From the NCBI GenBank assembly GCA_036426205.1, contig WSYH01000085.1, forward strand, positions 289,832 through 353,831: DNA of 64,000 nucleotides, in the 5' to 3' direction. The translations under genes and the position numbers were made by a program. Below, piece after piece: positions 10,281 through 21,151 of the stretch. How positions within the stretch are numbered: position 1 is the stretch's first letter; each line of letters starts with the position of its first letter. This DNA is from Ascaphus truei. Its lineage: Eukaryota > Chordata > Amphibia > Anura > Ascaphidae. Below the pieces are notes generated by a model. It had not been told where the DNA came from. It did not search any database and was given only the letters and a program-made list of their open reading frames with translations.

Positions 10281-12079
10281 CTACTTTCCTGATGCTTGCC
10301 CATTTTGCGCGATGACAACGGGCAACACAGTGGCAATATGGTCTATATATTTATTGCAGCGTTCCACGGTGAGTACATCGTTCCAAAAACACATTATGCC
10401 TTTCAACAACTCGTCCTTTTTGGAGGGTTTCACCCCTTTCCGGATATGGTCCTTCAGCTGATGCCAGACCATTTCAATGGGATTGAAGTCTGGCGGTCTG
10501 TCATTGGAAAAAAAAGGACAATTAGTTTAAGAGATACAGTACACAGTAAAAACAGTGGGGAAAAAAATGAAACACGGTCTACTGCACTTACTCCGCTGGC
10601 GTCTTCACCCAGTTGATACCGCGCTCCAGGATTTCCGCTGTTGACGTGGCTTGCTTCGGATCGTTGTCCTGGTAGAAGCAGTGACCATTGGGGAACTCGC
10701 GTGTGATGTATTGCACTATCTCAGGGACAATGTTGTCTTGGAAGAAAGCTTTATTCATGATTCCTATCGCAAGAAAAAATAAATGCTCAAAAAACTGCAC
10801 AATAGTACAGTACAGTGCATACATTAAGGCTACACTAGTAAAGTACAGTGCATAAGGCTACGTTATATTTCATATATTTTACCTTCAAAGATGACAATGC
10901 ATCCTGGTCCGCCTAGAGATGGCACCCCACACATGCAGCTTCACGGGGTGTTTTGGCCGTGGCTTCAAAGATATGCGGACTTTTTTGTGGAATGCAAAGC
11001 TTGCAAATCTCTCCAGCGACACAGTAGACTCGTCAGTGAAGATGCAATCCTGGAAAGTTTCCCCACTGTCGATCCATGCCTGGGCCTGGACCACTCTTTT
11101 AATTTTGTTTGCGTCCCTTATCATGGGGTACGCTCTGTAATGGCAAGGAATAAATAATTTTAGCGGTACAGTACAGTTTCCTAAACAACACTTTTTCCTC
11201 CTGTACTGTCCAGTACTAACCTCACACGTCCATATTTCCATCCAATGCTGCGTCTCATCTTCTTTATGCTGGTCTCGGATACAGTGAGATTGTGATGTGC
11301 CTGCAGAGTGTATTTGACCCTTAATGCACTCTTCTCATCATTCTCCTCACTTATTTTATCCACCAGAAGAGTTGTCTCCCTAAAATGTAAAGAAAAACAT
11401 TCCGGTAAGTAAAAATATTAGAGACAGTAGATCAACAGGATACAATATATTGTTCTATTAATATGCAGCAATATAAAACTGTTGTAATATAAATATAAAT
11501 ATACAAAATATATATACTGTTGTAATATAAATATAAAACTACAAAATATATACAGTATACTGTTGTACTATAAATATGAATATACAAAATATATATCCTG
11601 TTGTAATATAAATATAAATATACAAACTATATATACTGTTGTAATATAAATATAAATATACAAAATATATATATACTGTTGTAATATAAATATAAATATA
11701 CAAAATATATATACTGTTGTAATATACATATAAATATACAAAATATATATACTGTTGTAATATACATATAAATATACAAAATATATATACTGTTGTAATA
11801 TAAATATGAATATACAAAATATTAGTTAAATAAACAAAATTATTAGATTTTTGGATCTAAATTTTTTTTCAAGTGTTATAAATATACTTACGCGTTAGTT
11901 ACCCTTGGTGCCCTTTTGCGTTCTCTGTTTTTTCAGTGTGCATGATAGTTCACGGTGGTTGATGGCACAACGAGGCCGGAAGTAGCTAATCAGCATTGGA
12001 TAGCAGCAATTCGGTGTCCGCTCGTGTACATCTCCTAAATTCGCATGCTGAGATCCATGGAAATCTTTTTAACAACCAT
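10281..12079 (-). pseudogene. Tc1-type DDE transposase of inner element, five exons, degenerate
   Basis: Five exons on the minus strand are supported by GT-AG borders and by the outer copy: 12079-11892, 11379-11221, 11134-10883, 10763-10592 and 10497-10281 (988 bases, about 329 codons, normal for Tc1). Exon 1 has the helix-turn-helix but three in-frame stops. Exon 2 has MRRSIGWKYGR. Exon 3 has the first catalytic Asp (CIFTDES) and HVWGAISR, then a small deletion that shifts the frame near 10912. Exon 4 has the second Asp (FYQDNDPKQ). Exon 5 has PPDFNPIEMVW with the catalytic Glu, and the stop at 10281. Asp-to-Glu spacing across the last splice is 32 residues by my translation, against 34 in typical Tc1. 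It cannot make a full product as it stands. Confidence 0.85.
11479..11822. repeat. Tandem repeat, 38-42-base unit, in transposase intron 1
   Basis: About nine units of 'ctgttgtaatataaatat' plus 'acaaaatatatat' lie between exons 2 and 1 of the inner transposase. The outer copy's intron 1 (22421-22753) has no such array. The long minus-strand frame here (Tyr/Ile-rich) is an artefact. Confidence 0.9.
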
Positions 12080-12236
12080 TGCTGCGAGTAGTAAGAAATA
12101 CAAACACAAGAATGTATATTCGATGTTTAGTCGATGTGTATTCAATGTGCAGTGAATCCACAAAATGGATGGTGTATTTATACGGTAATGACTCACATTA
12201 GAGTACGCCCACTTTCAACACCTGTACCTCGCTGCC
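12080..12236. promoter_or_regulatory. Putative shared promoter between transposase and BEN-like gene (inner)
   Basis: These 157 bases lie between the divergent start codons. They contain 'gtatttatac' (about 12174-12183, TATA-like on both strands), 'gatgtgtattcaatgtgca' repeats shared with 7340-7378, and TGACTCA at 12189-12195, the same AP-1-like heptamer found in the subterminal repeats. The role is inferred from position and conservation. Confidence 0.5.
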
Positions 12237-13708
12237 ATGCATAAAAGGTTACACACATTGCATAGCCCACCACTCGATGATCTTTATCTGAACTCGCCCT
12301 TGTCCAGATTCTGCATTGTGCCACCTGCTTCCATGGTGCAACCCCGATTCTTCGGACGCAGGAACCCACTCGCCTCTGCCGTGCCTGTCATGCAGAAAAT
12401 GCAAAAGGCGGTTGTCGTTTCCACGCCAAGGCAAAAGCGACAGGCTAAGGCCAATAAAGAAAACCTTCTGCTGACCCCAAAGGCTAAGGGTTTTCATAGA
12501 CGTCAGCCTTATTATGTCAAGAAGATATACGGTGATGTACTCTTGACGCAAAACGATTGGCAGCCAATCCATCGAACCCGCAGACCACTTCCTCACATAC
12601 GCTTCAACGACTCTGCCGCCGCTGTCCCGGAAATCTTCAGCCCGTCTTCTCCACCCCTCATCCTCGATGCTGCCGCCGCCCTCCCGGAAACCCACAGGCC
12701 ATCTTCTAAGGTTCTATCCGACGACGCTGCCGCCTCTGAAATCCACGGGTCACTTTCTCCTTCGCTCTTAGACGACTCTGCTTCTCGCCTGGAAATCCAA
12801 AGGTCACTTTCTCCATCCCTCTTCGACGACGCTGCCGCTTCTCCTCTACCGGATATCCACAGGTCACCTCCTCCACCCTTCTTCGACGTCGCTGCCGCTT
12901 CTCTCCATGGAACCCCCATATCATCCTCCGTTGCACCCATCCACCCAGATGTCCACACGCCATGCACAAGAAGCAGCTCGTTAGACCGGATGCTGAATGG
13001 GATACGTGTGGATCTCCCCGGGAACTCTATTGTGCTAGCAAAGATAGATTTGCTTCTGGAGACCATGTTAAATGTGGAGCAACGGATGCTACATATTGAT
13101 CAACGGATGATACATATGGATCAACGGATGCTAGATATGGATCAACGGATGGATCGATGGATGGAGAAGATAGAGGTTGACATAGCGGGTATACATCATT
13201 TGCTCAGTGTTAATGCCCCTGTTTCCCCGACGCCAGAGCAGGGGGTGACATGGATGTGATGAATGGGAGCATCGACCCCCTTCCATCACCAAGCACACCC
13301 CCTCCACCAGAAGATGTAGTGTACATGTATGCCGTTGAGGAGGACATGACAACCCCATCAAGACCATGCCAGGAGACAACACGGCAACCAAGACCGGAGG
13401 AAAGCTTCCTTCCAGACAACCTACCATCGCCCGTCGCCTCAAGCACACCCGCTCGCAGAAGACCTACATTCGCTCACATCGATATGGTGCCCGACATCTC
13501 CCTGTACGATCTGCCACTGACGCTCAGGGAGAAGTGTAGGGTGATGAGTGCAGGTGCACCCCTCAAGTATGCCTTGTTACATTTTAAGCAACATGTTCCC
13601 TACTCGTTGTACTGCGACTGGGCCTTCAGAGTGAACTACGATGGAAATCGCGTAAAAAGGCGCTTCCTGTCAATTTAAGAAAGAACATTCTGGATGAAAT
13701 GCGGCGTT
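12237..13708 (+). pseudogene. BEN-like domain, coiled-coil protein of inner element, 5' part
   Basis: ATG at 12237 opens a 340-codon frame. It has a basic N-terminus (RQKRQAKANKE), five or so Pro/Ser-rich repeats of about 18 residues with 'SLSPSL.DD', then a coiled coil with M.QRM repeats. A frameshift at about 13240-13250, in a G run, moves the reading to the frame containing EEDMTTPSRP and the BEN-like domain (SAGAPLKYALLHFK). A second frameshift near 13640-13650 precedes ALPVNLRKNILDEM. The frame is then cut at 13708 by the LTR element and resumes at 19109. The alignment with 6130-7140 runs through the coiled coil and the domain. Divergent from the transposase. Confidence 0.65.
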
Positions 13709-14158
13709 TGACAGAGTAAATAAAAGCCACCAGCTATATGCCTGGAAAACCTATGTCTAGTCTGCAGTGCAGCACTGAATAGGTTAACTTAAGCTGGGAA
13801 CCTCAGGACAATTAGTTGGATCCCAGCTGTGTTAAAACCCCAGGCTGTAGACACATGGAGCTGGCTGTTGAGGAGAGAGGAGTAAGCTACTGGAGAGATT
13901 ACTGATACAAGGTCTGTTATCAAAGTACATGAATTATGAACTGTCTGTCTCCTGCATAGAAAAGGGTAGCTGCCTGATTTTTACACTGTCTGCTAAAGAG
14001 AAACTGTTTTGTTTTGTCTGCTGAAGAAAAAGACATTTTTCTTTTTGTTTGCTGATGAAAAGCTATTTTTGTTTTTGTGTGCTGTATATCTTTTAAGGCT
14101 CAAAAAATAAGCCTTGTCACGAAACACGCGTGTGTAGTTGCATATACCCTGCTACATA
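13709..14158 (+). repeat. 5' LTR
   Basis: It begins TGACAGAGTAAATAAAAGCC and ends 'cctgctacata'. It contains 'aataaa'-type signals near both ends and matches the 3' LTR over its length. It is directly followed by the primer-binding site. Confidence 0.88.
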
Positions 14159-14180
14159 TGGTGTCAAGAAGTGCTGGGAT
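14159..14180 (+). promoter_or_regulatory. Primer-binding site, tRNA-Leu-like
   Basis: The sequence 'tggtgtcaagaagtgctggg' abuts the 5' LTR. It resembles the complement of a vertebrate tRNA-Leu 3' end with a few mismatches. Assignment to Leu is from memory of that end. Confidence 0.6.
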
Positions 14181-14230
14181 TTTGAAAAGCCCCTGAAGTC
14201 AAAGGGCCACACACACACATACACACAAGA

Positions 14231-15643
14231 ATGGAAAAAATTGAAGAATTTTTTTAAGAGTTTTTGTGTGAGCAGACCAAACAGCAGGGACAGTTAATGC
14301 AGGAACAGGCCCGGCTACAAGCAGAGAGAGATGAAAGATGATTGCAGCAGCAAACCCAGCTCCTAACCCAGCAGCAGGCAGAACAGGAGGAGCGAATGGC
14401 CAAGCTGCTGACCCAATTTCAGGGGTCTGCCAGTCCAGAACTTGCAAGCAGATCACCGATACTCCTGAGGAAAATGGCTCTGAACGAGAATCCAGAGGCT
14501 TTTTTACTGACATTTGAAAGAGTTGCGGAAGCTCAGGGCTGGGCTACAGATCGCTGGGCAACTGCTTTGGCCCCGATCCTCATAGGAGAAGCTCAGGCCT
14601 CATATAAGGGCCTCCCAGCAGATCAGGCAATGGACTACCGACAAGTAAAAGCCGCCATACTGGATCGCTTAGGTCTGACCCCAGAGACGTACCGGCAGTT
14701 ATTCCGGAACATGAAGTACACCGCTAAGATGAGACCCCGGGTCCTCGCTCAGCGATTATTGGACTTGTGTATGCACTGGATACAACCCGAGGAGTGCACT
14801 AAGGAGGCAATTCTTGAGCAGGTGGTTTTGGAACAATTTCTACAAATAATACCCCCTTACGCATGCTCGTGGGTAAGACGCCACGCTGCTGAAACCCTAG
14901 CTTTGGCGGTCCGACTCGTGGAGAACTTCCTTGGGGCTGAGCAGCAGGCGAGTGTCCTGGACCCGACTCCACCGGCACTTGTGGATGCCCAAAGAGGGAG
15001 GTCGGATCAATGGGGAACCTACGGCCCGTCCATACGCAACCGCCAAATCCAACGGAAGGAGCAGTCATTCCAGCAAGGACAGAGTCCAAATGCTGGTCCC
15101 CGCCGAGACCCTCATCTCCTTCCGGATGTCGGCTCATCGCAAAATGAGAGAAACTTCCGAGGACGTCGCCCACAGGACCCACCAGATGCCTGGTCTCCAG
15201 TAACCGGTCCAGCAGAGCGCTATCCACAGCCCCCTCCTGCAAGGGAACCCTCTCCATGTTCCGCCTGCGGAGAACAAGGCCACCGGTATGTGGACTGTCC
15301 ACAGATGGATTGTTCATTCAGCAAAAACGTCGCCTCGGCCTTTACTGGAGAAAATTACAAGCCCTGGCTACTTCCAGCCCTGATTGGGGAAAGAAACGTC
15401 CAGGCCCTTGTAGATTCAGGCTCTGGGAAAACTCTGGTCCTCCAGGAACTGTTACCGCCTAACGTGTGTTCTTTTGACTCCCCATGGAGCATAGAATGTA
15501 TACACGGCAATGTAAAACGCTATCCGATGGCCAAAATCTGGCTACAGGTAAAAGGTCAGGAGGCTTACCTCGAAGTAGGAGTCGCTCCTTGGCTCCCTGT
15601 CCCGTTGTGCTCGGTCGGGACTGGCCTTTCTTTTCGGACCTAA
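14231..15643 (+). pseudogene. gag and protease of the Gmr1-like element
   Basis: ATG at 14231 (MEKIEEFF) is followed by in-frame stops at 14255 and 14339. The frame is then open to 15643. The gag part has a Gln/Glu-rich coiled coil, a capsid-like region (EAFLLTFERVAEAQGW, PEECTKEAILEQ) and one zinc knuckle, CSACGEQGHRYVDC (CX2CX4HX4C, about 15260). The protease follows with ALVDSGSGKTLV, the aspartic-protease DSG. A frameshift near 15600 is indicated because the conserved GRDWP segment lies in another frame (ending 15765). Confidence 0.82.
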
Positions 15644-16099
15644 TGGCCCCAGTCTTTCATGAGGAGCCTCCTTCTAGGGCTCACGAGAACCCTGGCAAAC
15701 TGTTCCCCTTCTCGGCAGACCTTTTTCCCAGTAGACACCGGGTTCAAAAGACTCGGAAGCAATGACGCTCTGAAAAACAGGATTGGTTGCAGAAATCTGG
15801 GTCTCAAGGTGACCATTCTAATAGTCAGAGGTGATGGCTGCGGATGGCCAAAGGGAGGGGGATATGGGCCCTGGAGATTTACCAGACCTGTACCTCCCTG
15901 ACTTTCACCAGAAGCAAAGGGAAGACCCAGTCCTTGCTAGACAGTATGACAAGGTGGTGAAAATTGATGAGCAGATTTTAGATGCACAGGGGTGATAGTA
16001 TTCCCCCATTTTGAGCTATCAAAGGATATCCTATATAGGGTGAATAGGCAGACACACTAAGGGGAGGTCACCAGACAGATATTTGTTCCCAAGGCGTTT

Positions 16100-17150
16100 G
16101 TTAAATCTGTGTTCACTCTAGCCCATTCTGTCCCTTGGGGTGGTCACCTGGGCATGGATAAAACATTGGACCGTATTTCATCCCGATTCTATTGGCCATG
16201 GATGCATAATGATATTGCTAAGCTATGTGCGGCATGTCCGGAGTGCCAGCTAACTAGTCCATAAGGACAAAAACCAGCCCCTTTGGTTCCGCTACCCTTG
16301 GTGTCAGTTCCCTTTGAGAGGATTGGGGTAGACTTGGTAGAACCTCTAGAACCTTCTGCGAAAGGACACAGGTTTATCCTTGTAATAGTTGATTATGCAA
16401 CAAGATATCCTGAGGCGTTCCCCCTGAGAACAGCAACGGCGAAGCAAGTAGCCAAAAAGTTGTTGGAACTGTTCTCACGGGTTGGACTTCCCCAGGTTAT
16501 GTTGACAGACCAAGGTACAAATTTAATGGCTAAACTGATGCAGGATGTCTTAAAGTTACTAGAGGTCAAGTCTGTTCGGACATCGGTCTACCATCCACAG
16601 ACTGACGGATTGGTGGAAAGATTTAACCGAACTCTAAAAGGGATGCTGAGGAAATTTGTAGAATCAGAGAAGAGAGCCTGGGATGAACTTCTCCCTTTTT
16701 TGCTGTTTCCAGTGCGGGAAGTTCCCCAGGCCTCCACGGGATTCTCTCCATTTGAATTGCTCTATGGCCGCCAACCCCGGGGTATTCTAGACCTCCTAAA
16801 GGAGTCCTGGGAGGAACAGTGGTCCCCTTCTAAGAATACCCTGCAATATGTACTAGACCTTAGGAAGCGCCTAGATGTGGTCGGCCATTTTGCCAGGGAG
16901 AATCTTAGATCAGTCAGGAGAGACATTACAATCAGAATGCTCGCATGAGAGTGTTTCACACAGGAGACCAGGTGATGTTATTGTTACATAGTTGCGAGAG
17001 TAAACTCCTGGCCAAATGGCAGGGCCCATTCGAAGTACTCCGCCGTACTGGTGATGTGGATTACGAGATCGCTCAACCAGGGTCCAGGAAGGGTAAACAA
17101 ATTTACCATGTGAACTTGCTGAAACCCTGGAAGATGCAGCAGTCTCTATT
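16100..17150 (+). pseudogene. Integrase of the Gmr1-like element, upstream of RT
   Basis: The zinc-binding N-terminus (H..H then CAACPEC, about 16115-16250) is followed by a stop at about 16261. The catalytic core is open from 16283: GVDLVEPL (first Asp), LTDQGTN (second Asp) and GLVERFNRTLKGML (Glu), with the usual spacing. A GPY/F-type C-terminal module (KWQGPFEVLRR...YHVNLLKPW) lies at about 17010-17130, after a frame change near 16945. It lies before the reverse transcriptase. Domains are complete in order but not in one frame. Confidence 0.85.
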
Positions 17151-17186
17151 CATCCACCCGGTGGAGGAGGAAACGGACTTGGGTCC

Positions 17187-18600
17187 TCAGCCTCCACAGG
17201 AGAACATTGTGAGTGACGATAAAATCCCAATGGGTAAACAGTTGTCCTCTGAACAAAAAGGGGACTTGTTAGAAATAATTACACAATTCCATGATGTTTT
17301 TTCTGACTTACCAGGACAAACTAACTTAATATCCCATGCGATCGAGACAGCACCTGCGGTAAAAGTACGTTCCGTCCTTATAGGTTGCCTGAAAGTCGTA
17401 GGGCTCTGGTAGAGAAGGAGGTACAAGAAATGTTACACTTAGGAGTGATTGAGGAATCATGCAGTGAGTGGTGTAGTCCACTAATTATGGTCCCTAAACC
17501 CGATGGGAAGGTAAGATTTTGTGTGGACCTCCGAAAGGTCAATGCGGTATCCAAGTTTGACGCATATCTGATGCCAAGGGTGGACGAATTAATTGACGCC
17601 CTTGGTAATGCGGAAAAGGATACTGGCAAATACCCTTAGAGGAAAAGTCCAAATGAAAACAGCCTTTGTCACGCCCATGGGTTTATACCAGTTTGTGACA
17701 ATGCCATTTGGACTGCATGGAGCCCCAGCCACATTTCAGAGACTCATGGATAAGGTACTGAGGCCCCATAGGACTTATGCCGCAGCCTACCTAGATGACA
17801 TTGTCATTTATAGTAAACACTGGCGGGCCCATCTAAATAGGCTGAAAGCGGTCCTCAAATCTCTAAGAGAGGCAGGGCTCACAGCCAACCCTAAGAAATG
17901 TGCATGGGTAAGGCGGAAACCAAATACTTAGGGTATGCAATGGGAGGTGAAAAAGTAAGGCCACTAGACGACAAGGTAGTGGCCCTGAAAGAAGTTCCGA
18001 CCCCCAAACAAAAATGCAGGTACGCTCTCTGCTTGGTTTAGCAGGGTACTACCGGCGGTTCATCCCCAACTATTCGGAAGTGGCAGCCCCTTTAACGGAC
18101 CTCACAAAAAAGTGTTCCTCTACACAAATGGTATGGTCAAGGGATTGTCAGAGAGCCTTTGAGGACATAAAAAGGTGTCTATCAGAGGGTCCCATCCTTA
18201 GAAGCCCAGACTTCAACAGCCCTTTCATAGTGCAAACAGATGCATCAGAGATAGGGCTAGGGGCAGTATTGTCACAACAGTTTGAGGGAGTTGAACACCC
18301 TATAATTTTCCTGAGTAGGAAATTGTTCCCGAGGGAAAAAAACTACTCAGGGATTCAGAAAGAGTGCCTCGCAGTAAAGTGGGCAATCGAGGCTTTGAGC
18401 ATTACCTGGCAGGAGTCCATTTTACTTTGGTGACGGACCATGCTCCACTGAAGTGGTTAAATAGTATTAAGGATTCCAATGCTAGATTGACTAGGTGGTA
18501 TATGGCCCTCCAACCCTTCTCATTTGAGATTCAGCACAGGCCGGGAAAAGAGAAAGCAAATGCTGACTTCTTTTCTAGAGAAGGGGTGGATGGTCGGGCT
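17187..18600 (+). pseudogene. Reverse transcriptase and RNase H of the Gmr1-like element
   Basis: RT blocks: LGVIEESCSEWCSPLIMVPK and FCVDLRKVNA (about 17440-17550), then YWQIPLEEKS and MPFGLHGAPATFQ, then the catalytic YLDD (AAYLDDIVIYS, about 17790). About 25-30 bases are missing near 17615, removing the block that holds the first catalytic Asp and shifting the frame. The thumb/connection LLGLAGYYRRFIPNYS is at 18020. RNase H has QTDASEIGLGAVLSQ and a C-terminal TDHAPLKWLN with another frameshift near 18400. Several breaks make it inactive. Confidence 0.87.
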
Positions 18601-18644
18601 TCAGCCGTGCGTAGCCCCAGCCACACACTAACAGGCGAGGAATG

Positions 18645-19108
18645 TGACAGGGTAAATAAAAGCCACCAGCTATATGCCTAGAAAACCTATGTCTAGTCTG
18701 CAGTGCAGCACTGAATAGGTTAACTTCAGCTGGGAACCTCAGGACAATTAGTTGGATCCCAGCTGCCTAATCAAAGTGTGTTAAAACCCCAGGCTGTAGA
18801 CACATGGAGCTGGCTGTTGAGGAGAGAGGAGTAAACTACTGGAGAGATTACTGATACAAGGTCTGTTATCAAAGTAAATGAATTATGAACTGTCTGTCTC
18901 CTTCATAGAAAAGGGTAGCTGCCTGATTTTTACACTGTCTGCTAAAGAGAAACTGTTTTGTTTTGTCTGCTGAAGAAAAAGCCATTTTTCTTTTTGTTTG
19001 CTGATGAAAAGCTATTTTTGTTTTTGTGTGCTGTATATATCTTTAAGGCTAAATAAATAAGCCTTGTCAAGAAACCCGCGTGTGTAGTTGCATGTACCCT
19101 GCAACACA
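18645..19108 (+). repeat. 3' LTR
   Basis: It begins TGACAGGGTAAATAAAAGCC and ends 'ccctgcaacaca', followed by the GCGTT duplication. It is preceded by only a weak purine stretch ('aggcgaggaatg'). Confidence 0.88.
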
Positions 19109-19226
19109 GCGTTTTTATCCAATTACAGATCCTGTAATGAAAGGCGTTAGAGACTGCATTAATGGCGTTTTGCGCCATGCAAGGAATCGGCCATGGATGG
19201 ACAATGTGATGGACTTTATGGCTTAA
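19109..19226 (+). pseudogene. BEN-like gene of inner element, 3' end after LTR insertion
   Basis: The frame resumes from the duplicated GCGTT: FYPITDPVMKGVRD, then CINGVLRHARNRPW, then DFMA and TAA at 19224-19226. It aligns with YFRVTP, IMRAVRDTINGLLRHTRARAW of the outer copy, which proves continuity with 12237-13708. This is the last helix of the BEN-like domain. Confidence 0.8.
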
Positions 19227-19344
19227 TCACGGGAACTGTAAGACTATACTGTTGTGCTGAACTGTGCTGTACATGTTTTGACCTGCTGAACTTAAATAAA
19301 GGAGATGTTTTGACCTGCTGTACTGTATTTAACTTACTGCTTTA

Positions 19345-19500
19345 ACTTGCTGTACACACACACACAGGACGTGCACAATTCCAGTCCCTGAGGGCCGCAA
19401 ACAGACACGGTTTTCAAGGATGTCCTGAAAACTGGGCCTGTCTGCTGCCCTCGAGGACTGTACTGGTGCAGGTCTGACTGACTGTTTTGCACACCATCCA
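19345..19500. repeat. Palindromic hairpin repeat, copy 1
   Basis: A segment of about 95 bases folds back on itself: 'ctgcacaattccagtccctgagggc' pairs with 'gccctcgaggactg...gtgcag', and 'ggttttcaagg' pairs with 'cctgaaaacc'. Further copies are at 19970-20100, 52175-52290, 52575-52690 and 52930-53040. A common dispersed hairpin; no gene. Confidence 0.7.
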
Positions 19501-19510
19501 CTGTACTGTA

Positions 19511-19795
19511 CACTGGCGACACACTTTATTCGAGCTCGGCTAGTCCCACGAATTCGGGTATACCCGGGTGTATTGAGGTTTGTGACTGTTTTCTGCCCGA
19601 GTGCATTGAGTTATTTTCCGGCAGGGATTGAAGCATTTTATTCCCACTGGCTGCAATACTGCACAGTACATATATATATACTGCATTACAATTCATGAAT
19701 TTATGCCATCTGGTAGACACGCGAAGCATTGCAGCCTATTAAATCCTAATCATTATCATTTAACAGATCAGCCGCCCATCAGCCAGGCATGAACC
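19511..19795. mobile_element. TA-flanked MITE, left end clear, right end uncertain
   Basis: The left end TA|CACTGGCGACACACTTTATTCGAGC matches the ends of the GC-rich MITE family (25239, 46086). The body contains 'gcgaagcattgcagcctattaaatcc', homologous to the right end of the inner element (about 22138) and to the copy at 63828. No clean right inverted repeat was found. Confidence 0.5.
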
Positions 19796-19851
19796 TGTTG
19801 CGTTTTGTAAACTGTATTTTATGAATAAAGATTTTTTTTAATCACAGGTAA

Positions 19852-21009
19852 GACCATACTGTTGTGCTGAACTGTATTGTACATGTTTTGACCTGCTGTA
19901 CTTAAATAAAGGAGATGTTGTTGTGTGTTTTTTAACTTGTATTTATACAGAAATGTTTTAACTTGCTGTACACACACACAGGACCTGCACAATTCCAGTC
20001 CCTGAGGGCCGCAAACAGGCACGGTTTTCAAGGTTGTCCTGAAAACCGGGCCTGTCTGATACCCTCGAGAACTGTACTGGTGCAGACTGTTTTGCACACC
20101 ATCCCACTGTATATGTTTTGACCTTAATAAAGGAGATGTTGCATTTTGTATATTTTATGAATAAAGAATTTGCTTTTAAAGCATGTGACTGTAAACCATA
20201 CTGACTGACTGTAAATGTTTTTACTTTCTATACATAAATGTTTTCACTACTGTAGCAGTAAACCATACACCTGTTGATGTTTTGAATTGCTCTGCACTTA
20301 AAATGTTTCTACATTGTACAGTATTTGTAAATAAATGTTTTTGTACTTCACCAATAAAAGAACATGTTGATTTGTTTTACATTGTTCCATTGGCTCCTTT
20401 GCTACTGTAACAAAATACAGTGTTTCTAGAATGTACACTACTGTACAGGCACACTGTACTGTATACTGTAGGCATGCTCAGTACAAGAGTATTAAAAAAA
20501 ATAGAAGACACATACAGTACTGTTCTGTATGCACTGGCACTGTATAGAAGACACATACTGTACAGTATGTACAGTACTGTAATACATGTAGAATAAATGC
20601 ATAGTTTTTATTTTTTTCGGGTTTATTACACAGTATACTGTTTATAAAAAATATTGTACACTGTACGGCCGGAAAACATCAGCATACTGTTTCAGGTACA
20701 GTATTCTATCCTAATTAATAACAACGGCCACAAAACTGTAGACTCCGGTACGTGGCTTTTTAAATCAGATTCAGCAATGTGCATGCATTGTTACACAAAG
20801 TGATATTATCCATCGAAATCCCTCCATTAGCCACTTTCTTTTCTGAGGAAAAACAAAAAGAAAAGTTTTACTGTAATGGTCTAAAGAAGTTCCCAGCCAG
20901 TCCCACCAATAATTTTCTCGGGGGGCAACTCCTGTTCACATGCGCGTGCGCATACCATGGATGTAATGACACGCATATGCGTTTCAAGAAGGTTCCAAAG
21001 CGCATGCGC
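19852..21009. repeat. Repetitive non-coding region between BEN-like and forkhead genes (inner)
   Basis: There is no gene. It contains short duplicated blocks ('ctgaactgt.ctgtacatgttttgacctgctg', 'aaataaaggagatgtt'), a hairpin at 19970-20100, and dense 'tactgtacagtac' palindromes at 20440-20690. It matches 51943-53815 in the deletion derivative. Confidence 0.6.
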
Positions 21010-21151
21010 TTGAAAAAGAACGTTGTGAAGTTCGAAACGCGTTGGATGGGTGTTTTGTCACATTAAAGTGCCCTTTTAATCATTTTCTGTTTTGGGTCCT
21101 TCCTGCTCCGTTTGTGCTGGTGCGCTTTTGGTCTCCTTTTTCCTCCAATTT
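21010..21151. mobile_element. 142-base insertion with 8-bp target duplication
   Basis: The segment runs from 'ttgaaaaagaacg' to 'cctccaattt'. It is flanked by GCATGCGC at 21002-21009 and 21152-21159. The derivative at 53811-53826 has the empty site (gcgcatgcgcctagcg). The sequence matches the right end of the element at 114-2649 (2513-2649), so it is a minimal member of that family. Eight bases suggest a hAT-type integrase mechanism. Confidence 0.85.

Larger units (their letters stand above)
13709..19108 (+). mobile_element. Gmr1-like LTR retrotransposon (Ty3/gypsy type, integrase before RT)
   Basis: Two LTRs (13709-14158 and 18645-19108) are nearly identical; the 5' one lacks about 14 bases ('cctaatcaaagt' region). 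The target duplication is GCGTT (13704-13708 and 19109-19113). Removing the element and one GCGTT restores the BEN-like frame (DEMRR|FYPITD). Internal order is gag, protease, integrase, reverse transcriptase, RNase H. Ty3/gypsy elements normally end with integrase; the order here matches the Gmr1 group known from fish and other deuterostomes. Stops, frameshifts and an RT deletion make it non-autonomous. Confidence 0.88.

Noticed and set aside
11539..11817. Tyr/Ile-rich frame
   Set aside because: It is a reading of the tandem repeat in a transposase intron.
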